Shown here piece by piece: positions 1-5,327 of a stretch of 5,961 nt of DNA. Positions within the stretch are counted from its first letter, which is position 1, and each line of letters opens with the position of its first letter. The translations under genes were made by a program, and so were the position numbers. This DNA is from Candidatus Caldarchaeum sp. (lineage in GTDB: Archaea > Thermoproteota > Nitrososphaeria_A > Caldarchaeales > Caldarchaeaceae): NCBI GenBank assembly GCA_025054515.1, contig JANWZT010000078.1:1-5961 (forward strand), given 5' to 3'. The notes below the pieces were generated by a model that ran no database searches, was not told the origin of the DNA, and was given only the letters and a program-made list of their open reading frames with translations.

Positions 1-204
1 AGGCACGCAGACGAGAACGAAGTTGTTTTCGTGCCCGGCAAGGTTCTGGGACACGGTGTACTGACGAAGAAACTCACGGTCGGGGCTTTCAGTTTCTCGA
101 ATTCAGCTATGACGAAGATTGTTGCCGCTGGTGGAAGGGCGCTTCTTTTAGAGGATTTCCTGAAAGAATTTGGCTCCGGGTCGGGGGTGAAGATTATTGG
201 CTGA
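1..204 (+). CDS. rpl18e: Large-subunit ribosomal protein eL18 (L18e), 3' part only
   Basis: Frame 1 is open from the window edge to the TGA at 202-204 and gives the last 67 residues. The start lies outside the window; archaeal L18e is usually about 115-125 residues, so roughly the C-terminal half is present. The stretch VPGKVLGHGVLTKKLTVGAF, followed by a Phe-Ser-x-Ser-Ala segment and an Ala-Ala-Gly-Gly turn, is characteristic of the eL18/uL15 fold, and the tail ending VKIIG matches archaeal L18e. The protein is a structural component of the 50S subunit found in archaea and eukaryotes but not bacteria, so it alone marks the window as archaeal. It is the first visible gene of a ribosomal operon and its last 8 nt overlap the uL13 start. 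Family assignment is firm; only the N-terminus is unknown. Confidence 0.93.
   Translation, partial: RHADENEVVFVPGKVLGHGVLTKKLTVGAFSFSNSAMTKIVAAGGRALLLEDFLKEFGSGSGVKIIG
183..190 (+). promoter_or_regulatory. Ribosome binding site of uL13, decides the TTG start
   Basis: GGGGGTGA matches 7 of 8 bases of the archaeal Shine-Dalgarno core GGAGGTGA and ends 6 nt before the TTG at 197. It lies inside the end of the eL18 gene. This spacing is the main reason to accept TTG as the uL13 start. Confidence 0.7.
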
Positions 205-652
205 AAAGAACTATGTGGTGAACGCTGAAGGATACAGGATGGGCCGTCTCGCTTCCTACGTGGCCAAACTGCTTCTGAAAGGCCATAGAGTCACGGTCTA
301 TAACGCTGAAAAAGCGGTCATAACGGGGAACAAATCCGCCATACTTGAACACTACACCATGCTTCGGGGAAGGAGGCAGTTCACTTCCCACAAGAAAATA
401 ACCGTATGGTATCCGACACGGCCCGATGCCATCCTCCGTCTCGCGATAATAAGGATGCTTCCGAGGAAGAAAGCATCCGGCAGAGAAGCCATGAGACGGC
501 TTAAGGTCGTGAAAGGAGCTGCCGCTGTGTCGGGCGAGCCCATCGAGTTTGAGGACGCAAAGCTCGTGAACCCCGTCAGCCGTTCGGCTAAAGTGATAAG
601 ATATTTGACTTTGGAGGAGCTTTCGCTCCTATTGAGGGGTGGTCGGAAATGA
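197..652 (+). CDS. rpl13: Large-subunit ribosomal protein uL13
   Basis: This 151-residue protein is archaeal-type uL13 of the 50S subunit. Visible family features are the N-terminal beta strand with NAEGYRMGRLAS (residues 10-21), the VYNAEKAVITGNK segment (about 34-46), and the MLPRKKASGREAMRRLKV block (about 87-104), which is the best conserved RNA-binding part of the family. Length is normal for archaea. The start is TTG at 197: there is no in-frame ATG before the conserved core, and a strong Shine-Dalgarno-like GGGGGTGA lies 6 nt upstream. The in-frame GTGs at 215 and 218 are too far from that site. The start overlaps the eL18 stop by 8 nt, and the gene's stop shares ATGA with the uS9 start, so it is probably translated by coupling from eL18. 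Family identity is certain; the start is well supported. Confidence 0.96.
   Translation: MAEKNYVVNAEGYRMGRLASYVAKLLLKGHRVTVYNAEKAVITGNKSAILEHYTMLRGRRQFTSHKKITVWYPTRPDAILRLAIIRMLPRKKASGREAMRRLKVVKGAAAVSGEPIEFEDAKLVNPVSRSAKVIRYLTLEELSLLLRGGRK
635..644 (+). promoter_or_regulatory. Ribosome binding site of uS9
   Basis: AGGGGTGGTC matches 7 of 10 positions of GGAGGTGATC and ends 4 nt before the ATG at 649; the GGTG core is 7 nt away. It lies within the last codons of uL13, so uS9 translation is likely coupled to it. Confidence 0.6.
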
Positions 653-1044
653 GGAAAGCTGACGTCATCTTCGTGGGGAAGCGGAAGACGTCTGTGGCAA
701 AAGTTTTCTTCAGACCTGGAAAAGGCAACGTTTTCATCAATAAAACTCCCGTCGAGTTGTTTAACGAGTTTTTCCGAAGCAAGGTTCTGACTCCCCTGAG
801 GCTGTTGCCTGAATTCTGGAGTAAACACGACTTCCACGTTACGGTTAGAGGCGGCGGAGTTGTCTCGTCGGCTGAGGCCGTTGCTATCGCTATTTCGAAG
901 GCAGCGGCCTCCCAGTCCGAGCAGAATAGGCAAACGCTTCTCAACTACGACCGGCATCTCCTAATCGACGACCCGCGGAGAACAGAGCCGAAGAAGCCTA
1001 TGCGGAGGAGCGCGAGACGGTTCCGGCAGAAAAGCTACAGGTGA
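649..1044 (+). CDS. rps9: Small-subunit ribosomal protein uS9
   Basis: A 131-residue uS9 of the 30S subunit, whose C-terminal tail reaches the P-site tRNA in known ribosome structures. The N-terminus VGKRKTSVAKVFF (about 9-21), the VRGGGVVSSAEAVAIAISKA block (about 66-85), and the basic tail with R-R-S-A-R-R then RQKSYR at the extreme C-terminus are hallmarks of archaeal S9. The DDPRRTEPKKP segment before the tail also matches the family. The start ATG at 649 overlaps the uL13 stop as ATGA, with a GGTG-core ribosome binding site upstream. The stop at 1042-1044 lies inside the ribosome binding site of rpoN, 6 nt before the next start. Length is typical and nothing is missing. Confidence 0.97.
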   Translation: MRKADVIFVGKRKTSVAKVFFRPGKGNVFINKTPVELFNEFFRSKVLTPLRLLPEFWSKHDFHVTVRGGGVVSSAEAVAIAISKAAASQSEQNRQTLLNYDRHLLIDDPRRTEPKKPMRRSARRFRQKSYR

Positions 1045-1045
1045 T
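1039..1045 (+). promoter_or_regulatory. Ribosome binding site of rpoN over the uS9 stop codon
   Basis: AGGTGAT is a perfect 7-base match to the expected complement of the 16S rRNA 3' end. The TGA within it is the uS9 stop codon, so a ribosome terminating on uS9 sits on the rpoN site. Spacing is 5 nt to the ATG at 1051 and 8 nt to the ATG at 1054. Confidence 0.75.
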
Positions 1046-1050
1046 ATGCT

Positions 1051-1275
1051 ATGATGTTTCCCATAAGGTGCTTTAGTTGCGGCCGCGTAATAGCCCACAA
1101 ATGGGACGAATACAAAAGCAGGGTTAACGCCGGCGAACATCCCAACGACGTCCTCGAAAGCCTTGGCTTCAAAAGATATTGTTGCAAAAGAATGTTCATT
1201 TCAGCGGTCATAGTGATGGACGAGGTGTTGGAGTTTCATCAAAAATATTCTGAAGCCGCCAGTGGTCAGGTTTGA
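1051..1275 (+). CDS. rpoN: DNA-directed RNA polymerase subunit N (RpoN, Rpb10 homologue)
   Basis: A 74-residue small zinc-binding subunit of archaeal RNA polymerase, equivalent to eukaryotic Rpb10, which helps assemble the RpoD/RpoL platform with the large subunits. The zinc site is complete: Cys7 and Cys10 in R-C-F-S-C-G, and Cys44-Cys45 in R-Y-C-C-K-R-M. Starting at the first of two tandem ATGs (1051) puts the first Cys at residue 7, as in the family pattern M-x-x-P-V/I-R-C; the ATG at 1054 is the alternative. A full Shine-Dalgarno AGGTGAT lies 5 nt upstream over the uS9 stop. At 74 residues it is a little longer than many homologues (about 62-70), the excess being a non-conserved C-terminal tail. 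Its stop overlaps the enolase start as TTGA. The usual next gene, rpoK, is absent. Confidence 0.97.
   Translation: MMFPIRCFSCGRVIAHKWDEYKSRVNAGEHPNDVLESLGFKRYCCKRMFISAVIVMDEVLEFHQKYSEAASGQV
1241..1249 (+). promoter_or_regulatory. Possible internal TATA box for a leaderless enolase mRNA
   Basis: AAAAATATT is an A/T run in otherwise G+C-rich coding sequence, in the non-conserved tail of rpoN. Its centre is about 26-27 nt upstream of the TTG at 1272, the expected distance between an archaeal TATA box and the transcription start. If active, transcription would begin at or next to the enolase start codon. The match to TTTAWA-type boxes is only moderate and the run may simply encode Gln-Lys-Tyr. 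Confidence 0.25.
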
Positions 1276-2519
1276 GCCGTGAATCCTTCGTCATAACCGA
1301 TGCGGACGCTTGGGTCATCTTGGACAGCAGAGGTTCGGAAACGGTGGAAGTCGAGCTTGTTTCAGGCTCCGTGAAGGCCCGTGCATCGGCTCCGTCGGGC
1401 AAAAGCAGAGGAAGTAGGGAAGCTGTTCCGTTTCCGGAAAAAGGCGCGTCAGCGTCTGTCGAAGTGTTCCGAAGGTTGTTGAAGGCGAAACTTGTGGGGC
1501 TCGACCCCGCGGACCAGCGAGGCGTCGACGACCTGCTGAAAAAAATCGACGGAACGCAACTTTTCTCCAAAATCGGCGGAAACCTCGCCTACGCGGTTTC
1601 AGCCTGTTCCGCGGTTCTCGCGGCAAAGCTCAAACAAATCCCGACATGGCGGCACATCTCTCAAATGTCGGGAATAAAACCAGCCTACCCAATTCCCCTC
1701 GGTAACGTCTTGGGCGGAGGGTCGCATGCCGGAGAAGGAGCCCCCGACATACAGGAATTCCTCGTCTTCCCCATCAAGGCATCGAACGTGGCGGAAGCGG
1801 TTAAAGCCAACGTGGAAATCCACAGAAGGTTGGGACAAATTCTCGCAAAAAGGGTGGGCGGCTTCGGCGGCGGGAAAGGCGATGAAGGGGCTTTCGCGCC
1901 CCCGGTCGATGATGAAACGGCGCTCAAAGCCGTTAAGGAGGCGGCCGGCGACACGGCATACGTCGGCCTCGATGTGGCTGCGTCAAGTCTCTACGACGCT
2001 GCCAAAAGCGAATATGTTTACCGCAACAGGCAGCTGAGACGTACGAAACAACAGCATTTCGAATTCCTTTCCAGACTCGTGGAAAGGTATGGATTACGGT
2101 ATGTGGAGGACCCGTTCGACGAATCTGATTTTGATGGCTTCGCCGAATTTTGCCGGGCCTTTCCGAAGGTTCTCGTATGCGGAGACGACCTCGTCGTAAC
2201 GAGGGTTGAACTGCTTCGCAAAGCTGCTGAAATGGGCGCAGTCAGGGCGGTCATCTTGAAGCCCAACCAGGTTGGGACGATCACGGACACGGTCGAAGCT
2301 GCGGTAGAGGCCGAAAGAAGAGGAATTGTCCGGGTTGTCTCCCATAGGTCGGGGGAGACTTGCGACGATTTTCTCTCTCATCTCGCGGTGGGGCTGGGCG
2401 GCAAGTTTATTAAGGCAGGCGTCGCCGGGGGTGAAAGGGTGGCCAAAGCAAATGAGCTTCTCCGAATATGGTATAGTTCGGGTGATACAATTCCCATGCA
2501 ACGCGGTGATGAGGTTTGA
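1272..2519 (+). CDS. eno: Enolase (phosphopyruvate hydratase)
   Basis: A 415-residue enolase, the cytoplasmic Mg-dependent enzyme that interconverts 2-phosphoglycerate and phosphoenolpyruvate. All active-site positions known from yeast enolase can be placed: loop Ser45 (Ser39 in yeast), His152 in G-S-H-A-G, Gln161-Glu162, Glu205 in G-D-E-G-A-F-A-P, the metal ligands Asp234, Glu279 and Asp305, catalytic Lys330 in K-P-N-Q-V-G-T, Ser357-His358-Arg359 in S-H-R-S-G-E-T, and Lys381. The N-terminal domain starts with the typical ILDSRG (16-21). It should therefore be active. The mobile loop is unusual (S-G-K-S-R-G instead of S-G-A-S-T-G), and the region just after it is short. Length is slightly below the usual 420-435. 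The start is TTG at 1272, overlapping the rpoN stop; no in-frame ATG or GTG lies before the conserved core. Enolase inside this ribosomal operon is a known archaeal arrangement. Confidence 0.95.
   Translation: MSRESFVITDADAWVILDSRGSETVEVELVSGSVKARASAPSGKSRGSREAVPFPEKGASASVEVFRRLLKAKLVGLDPADQRGVDDLLKKIDGTQLFSKIGGNLAYAVSACSAVLAAKLKQIPTWRHISQMSGIKPAYPIPLGNVLGGGSHAGEGAPDIQEFLVFPIKASNVAEAVKANVEIHRRLGQILAKRVGGFGGGKGDEGAFAPPVDDETALKAVKEAAGDTAYVGLDVAASSLYDAAKSEYVYRNRQLRRTKQQHFEFLSRLVERYGLRYVEDPFDESDFDGFAEFCRAFPKVLVCGDDLVVTRVELLRKAAEMGAVRAVILKPNQVGTITDTVEAAVEAERRGIVRVVSHRSGETCDDFLSHLAVGLGGKFIKAGVAGGERVAKANELLRIWYSSGDTIPMQRGDEV
2505..2515 (+). promoter_or_regulatory. Ribosome binding region of uS2
   Basis: GGTGATGAGGT contains two Shine-Dalgarno-like cores in tandem, GGTGAT (2505-2510) and GAGGT (2511-2515), inside the last codons of enolase. 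GAGGT is 6 nt from the ATG at 2522; GGTGAT is 5 nt from the TTG at 2516. The pair leaves two possible starts two codons apart. Confidence 0.55.
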
Positions 2520-2521
2520 CG

Positions 2522-3142
2522 ATGTCCGCTGAACAGGAAGCCGAAATCCTTGAACAGCTGGTCAAATACAACGTCCACATCGGGTCGAGGATAAAGGTCA
2601 AGCACATGGAGCCGTACATTTTTAGGATGCGGTATGACGGAGTTTATCTCTTCGATGTCAAGAAGATACTGGAAAGGCTTAACCTCGCCGCAAAAATCAT
2701 ATCCTATTATCCACCTGACAAGGTCGTGGCGGTTTCGACTCATGTTTTCGGGATGAGGGCTGTGACAAAGTTCGCCGAGTTGACTGGAGGTGTGGCCATT
2801 GCGGGCAAAATGATGGCCGGGCTGCTGACAAACCGTACGTTGAAAAACTACATGGAGCCATCGATAGTCATCATATCGGACCCGCGTTACGACGTGCAGG
2901 CGTTGGAGGAGGCGGCGATAGCCCGGATACCGGTCGTCGCGATGTGCAGCACCGACAACACCTGTTCGAAGGTCGACCTTGTCATCCCGATGAACAACCG
3001 GAGCAGGACTTCTCTGCCCTATGCCTTCTGGTATCTGACGAGGCGTGTTCTCGAGGAAAGAGGTCAGTTGACGCCTGATTTCGACGCCCTGGTGAAACCG
3101 GAAGACTTTATGGCTTTACCCACATCCGCCGAGATGGAGTAG
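2522..3142 (+). CDS. rps2: Small-subunit ribosomal protein uS2
   Basis: A 206-residue archaeal uS2 of the 30S subunit. Family features in order: VHIGSRIKVKHMEPYIF (about 18-34), G-V-Y-L-F-D-V-K-K-I (about 40-49), the GGVAIAGKMMAGLLTNRTLK block (about 88-107), the YMEPSIVIISDPRYDVQALEEA region, and the C-terminal V-D-L-V-I-P-M-N-N-R. Length is normal for archaea, which lack the long bacterial C-terminal part. I chose ATG at 2522, because GAGGT lies 6 nt upstream; a TTG at 2516, overlapping the enolase stop and adding two residues, is the alternative and has GGTGAT 5 nt upstream. It is the last gene of the operon. Its final 27 nt overlap the 3' end of the convergent polymerase gene, so its transcript must run into the antisense of that gene before ending. 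Confidence 0.96.
   Translation: MSAEQEAEILEQLVKYNVHIGSRIKVKHMEPYIFRMRYDGVYLFDVKKILERLNLAAKIISYYPPDKVVAVSTHVFGMRAVTKFAELTGGVAIAGKMMAGLLTNRTLKNYMEPSIVIISDPRYDVQALEEAAIARIPVVAMCSTDNTCSKVDLVIPMNNRSRTSLPYAFWYLTRRVLEERGQLTPDFDALVKPEDFMALPTSAEME
3116..3142. other. Tail-to-tail overlap of rps2 and polB2
   Basis: The 27 nt encode the last residues of uS2 on the + strand (ending T-S-A-E-M-E) and of the polymerase on the - strand (ending L-L-H-L-G-G-C-G), both stops included. There is no intergenic space for a terminator, so both transcripts must end within the opposing gene, giving overlapping antisense 3' ends. Confidence 0.9.
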
Positions 3143-5242
3143 GAAGGGGGAGACGACGGTTTCGTAGCCTCTCCGCAGAAATTCAGCGTAGTAGTCGGGG
3201 TCGTAGTCGCCGCTGCGCAGCAGCTCGACCGGCGTTCCTCCACGCTTTTTGACGACGTAGCTGACCGTCTGGCCCGGAGAAACCACCGCCCCCATTTCTT
3301 CAAGCATCTTCGCAGCGTCGACGTGTTTGAGCTTCTTCTCGTAACTGCTCGTCGGAGCCGAAAGGCTTCGTCTCACGGTCAGCCATTCTAACCCGATTTC
3401 GCCGACGTAAACCATCTTCAGGTATTTTTCGTAGATTTTTCTGCATTCCTGTGTTCTTTGCTCCAGTTCTCCGGGGCTGTGGGCTTCGGCGAGTTTTTCG
3501 ATGAGCTCTGTCTGCATTTTTTTCACGATGGGCGGTGTGTCTCTTCTTCTGCTTTCGATGCCCCTGCATTTTATCCGGCCGTCGGCGTAGACTCCGAAGT
3601 AGCGGTTGTTGACGGGCCTGCCGGGAATTGTTCTTGACTCGAGAAAAGCTATCCAGCGGAAAGTTCCTTCATATCCCACGGGAAGGCCCAGAGCCTTTTC
3701 CAGCCGTTCGCTGAACTTTCTGTAATCTTCTTCGGACGCGTCTTCTCTCCATATCCAGAGACAGTCGACGATGCCGTGTAGCACTTTGAAACCATTTTCC
3801 TCGGCCAGCTTGACGCTCTTCAGCAAGGTGTCCCGTGCGAGGGCGCAGACAGCGAGATGTGCTTCACGGCTTCCGAACTTCGCCTTCTTGTAGCCCAGAT
3901 AACCGAAAGACGTGACGAGTATCCATTTGAGGGCGTCGGACCTCGCCTTGAAAACCTTGTTCCCCGTCTGCTGGTAGAGCTTTTTGTATTCGAGCCTTCT
4001 TTTCAAAGGCTTTTCAACGGCCCGCGGCACTATTCCTCTCCATCTGCGGCAAACGTGGTAGCCGATTTCCGGTACATGGTTTCCGCTACAGCATCTGCAG
4101 TTGACTGTTTCGCCGCTGATGTTGTGTTTCATCATCAACATGGGATAAAGGCTGTGGAAGTCGATTTCGCCGACGTTCCAGTAGACGCCCGGCCTGTGGT
4201 CGAGAATCCATCCGCCCCGATCCGCGTTCATCAGCTCCGCCCCCGTCGCGCAGAAGGGCCTGCCACCGTCTGCGGGAATCAAGACGTCGTTGATGAAGGC
4301 TTGATGATATTGGAGCGACGTCATGCACCTGCCTATGGTGTACCGGGCCGTGTCTTGGACGGGGACTCGGACGACACGTGATACCTCCAGCAGACCATCG
4401 AGGCCTGTTTCACGGTAGAGCATCGAGTTGTCGGCGTCGATGTGAAGCCTGCCACGCAGCTTGTAGCCGGCGAAGCTGTGGTAAACTCTTCCGTAGCTCG
4501 TGTATGAAAAACCTCTGTTCCTGGCCGGCGCATCTTTTTCGCGGCCAAGCCGGAGGCCAACGCCGTTCACCTTAGCCCTGTAACGCAGGTAACTCATCAG
4601 AAAAGAGTCGCCACCCTTCGTCACGACGACGTCTACGTCCAGCTCGTCCAAAAGCTTCTCCAAACCCGTGAGAACAGAATCTTCGCCACCTTCGAGAACC
4701 ACTTCCTCGCCGTCGATGCTGATGCGGGCCGTCTTGACGCGGTCGGAGAAACGGGGCAAAGGCCCGGCAGAATCCAGTATCACGTCGAGAAAAGCAACGC
4801 GGAGAAAGGAAACGTCGTAGAAGAGGTTGTCAACCGGTTCGGCGGCCTTGTAAACGCCGTCGATTTTCTTGACGGCGATCAGCGGGGCCAAGTCAAACCT
4901 GTAGAGAAATTCCTGCGACGCCGGAACGTCGACGTTGAAAGCACGGATTCCACGGTGGCTCCATCTCTCCTCAACGAAGTCGGCGAGAAACCGTTTCTCC
5001 GAAGGCGGTGTCTCAACCTCGAGCACGTCGACCGAGCCTTTTCCCAGCATCTTTTTCACGGTTTTTCCGACGACGTATCTTTCCGACAACATTTTCTCCA
5101 GCTCAGCCAACGTTTCACGCGGGCCCGTGAAGAAAAGACGCGGCCGCCACCGCACAAAATCCTTCAACACATGATTTCCATCCCTAACCCATACAACAAC
5201 ACCATCATCGACGGACACAACATCGAGGAGATAGATTTCCAC
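3116..5242 (-). CDS. polB2: B2-type family B DNA polymerase (PolB2), exonuclease motifs degraded
   Basis: About 708 residues with the family B polymerase layout: N-terminal domain (1-140), exonuclease-like domain (about 145-325), then palm, fingers and thumb. Motif A is D-F-H-S-L-Y-P with Asp361 and steric-gate Tyr366. Motif B is ALKWILVTSFGYLGYK, with Lys439 kept but Val443 and Phe446 at the usual Asn and Tyr. Motif C is H-G-I-V-D-C with Asp493 kept and Ile at the usual first Asp. R-G-I-E-S-R-R-R-D-T-P-P follows at 560-571. The exonuclease site is broken: Exo I keeps Asp153 but has Ile155 for Glu, and Exo II has Leu215 for Asp. A C-x-C-C-x12-C cluster (382-398) follows motif A. These traits match the PolB2 group, called inactivated on sequence grounds, although a Sulfolobus member (Dpo2) has been reported to act in damage tolerance. 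The start is GTG at 5242, supported by a TATA-like box; a TTG at 5251 would add three residues. It is monocistronic, convergent with rps2 and divergent from the next gene. Confidence 0.9.
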   Translation of the reverse strand: MEIYLLDVVSVDDGVVVWVRDGNHVLKDFVRWRPRLFFTGPRETLAELEKMLSERYVVGKTVKKMLGKGSVDVLEVETPPSEKRFLADFVEERWSHRGIRAFNVDVPASQEFLYRFDLAPLIAVKKIDGVYKAAEPVDNLFYDVSFLRVAFLDVILDSAGPLPRFSDRVKTARISIDGEEVVLEGGEDSVLTGLEKLLDELDVDVVVTKGGDSFLMSYLRYRAKVNGVGLRLGREKDAPARNRGFSYTSYGRVYHSFAGYKLRGRLHIDADNSMLYRETGLDGLLEVSRVVRVPVQDTARYTIGRCMTSLQYHQAFINDVLIPADGGRPFCATGAELMNADRGGWILDHRPGVYWNVGEIDFHSLYPMLMMKHNISGETVNCRCCSGNHVPEIGYHVCRRWRGIVPRAVEKPLKRRLEYKKLYQQTGNKVFKARSDALKWILVTSFGYLGYKKAKFGSREAHLAVCALARDTLLKSVKLAEENGFKVLHGIVDCLWIWREDASEEDYRKFSERLEKALGLPVGYEGTFRWIAFLESRTIPGRPVNNRYFGVYADGRIKCRGIESRRRDTPPIVKKMQTELIEKLAEAHSPGELEQRTQECRKIYEKYLKMVYVGEIGLEWLTVRRSLSAPTSSYEKKLKHVDAAKMLEEMGAVVSPGQTVSYVVKKRGGTPVELLRSGDYDPDYYAEFLRRGYETVVSPFLLHLGGCG
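3425..3440 (+). terminator. Candidate T-tract termination zone for the uS2 operon
   Basis: Two T5 tracts (3425-3429 and 3436-3440) lie close together on the + strand about 280-300 nt past the uS2 stop; a T5 (3246-3250) precedes and a T7 (3517-3523) follows. Archaeal RNA polymerase ends on T-rich non-template sequence, so these are the first plausible stop signals. They also encode Lys-rich stretches of the antisense polymerase gene, so they may be coincidental. Confidence 0.2.
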
Positions 5243-5264
5243 AACAACCAAAGGCCTTCCGAAG

Positions 5265-5270
5265 ATTTAT
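5265..5270 (-). promoter_or_regulatory. TATA-like box of polB2
   Basis: On the - strand this reads ATAAAT, centred about 25-26 nt upstream of the GTG at 5242 but only about 16 nt from the TTG at 5251. The first distance is that of a leaderless archaeal promoter, which is why GTG is preferred as the start. GGAAGG at 5255-5260 (- strand) is only 3 nt from the TTG, too close for a good ribosome binding site. Confidence 0.45.
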
Positions 5271-5295
5271 CGTGAGAGAGCGGGTTGAAAATGCA

Positions 5296-5309
5296 ACGTT
5301 TAATAACGT
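5296..5309. repeat. Short inverted repeat over the TATA box
   Basis: ACGTT-TAAT-AACGT has perfect 5-nt arms around a 4-nt centre and covers the TATA-like box of the rightward gene. It could be a regulator site, or a box usable in both directions: read leftward it would place a start near 5277, giving polB2 a short leader. The arms are short, so chance is quite possible. Confidence 0.3.
5299..5306 (+). promoter_or_regulatory. TATA-like box of the luciferase-like gene
   Basis: TTTAATAA is centred about 25-26 nt upstream of the ATG at 5328, with an AA a few bases before it in the usual BRE position. No Shine-Dalgarno lies between it and the ATG, so transcription probably starts at or next to the start codon. 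Confidence 0.6.
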
Positions 5310-5327
5310 ACCCCAGCTCCTGTTTCC

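Noticed and set aside
352..957. A 201-codon - strand open frame across uL13 and uS9
   Set aside because: It is antisense to two certain ribosomal protein genes and its product has low-complexity, unconserved character.
2485..2493. ATACAATTC as a TATA box for an internal uS2 promoter
   Set aside because: The match is weak, and uS2 already has good ribosome binding cores, so operon transcription with coupled translation explains it.
1685..2501. Several - strand and alternate-frame open frames within enolase
   Set aside because: All are shadows of the enolase frame, rich in Ser/Pro/Arg as expected from frameshifted G+C-rich coding DNA.
3857..4381. A 174-codon + strand open frame
   Set aside because: It lies wholly antisense to the conserved palm region of the polymerase, resembles no family I know, and has no promoter or ribosome binding site. 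Its openness follows from the codon use of the gene on the other strand.
5249..5251. TTG as the polB2 start
   Set aside because: It is possible, but the TATA-like box is only about 16 nt away and the GGAAGG only 3 nt away; GTG at 5242 fits a leaderless transcript better. Not excluded.
5252..5327. Possible tRNA or small RNA in the intergenic gap
   Set aside because: The gap is 76 nt (85 nt with the GTG start) and filled by promoter-like sequence; no cloverleaf arms, TTC-type loop or strong hairpin is visible.
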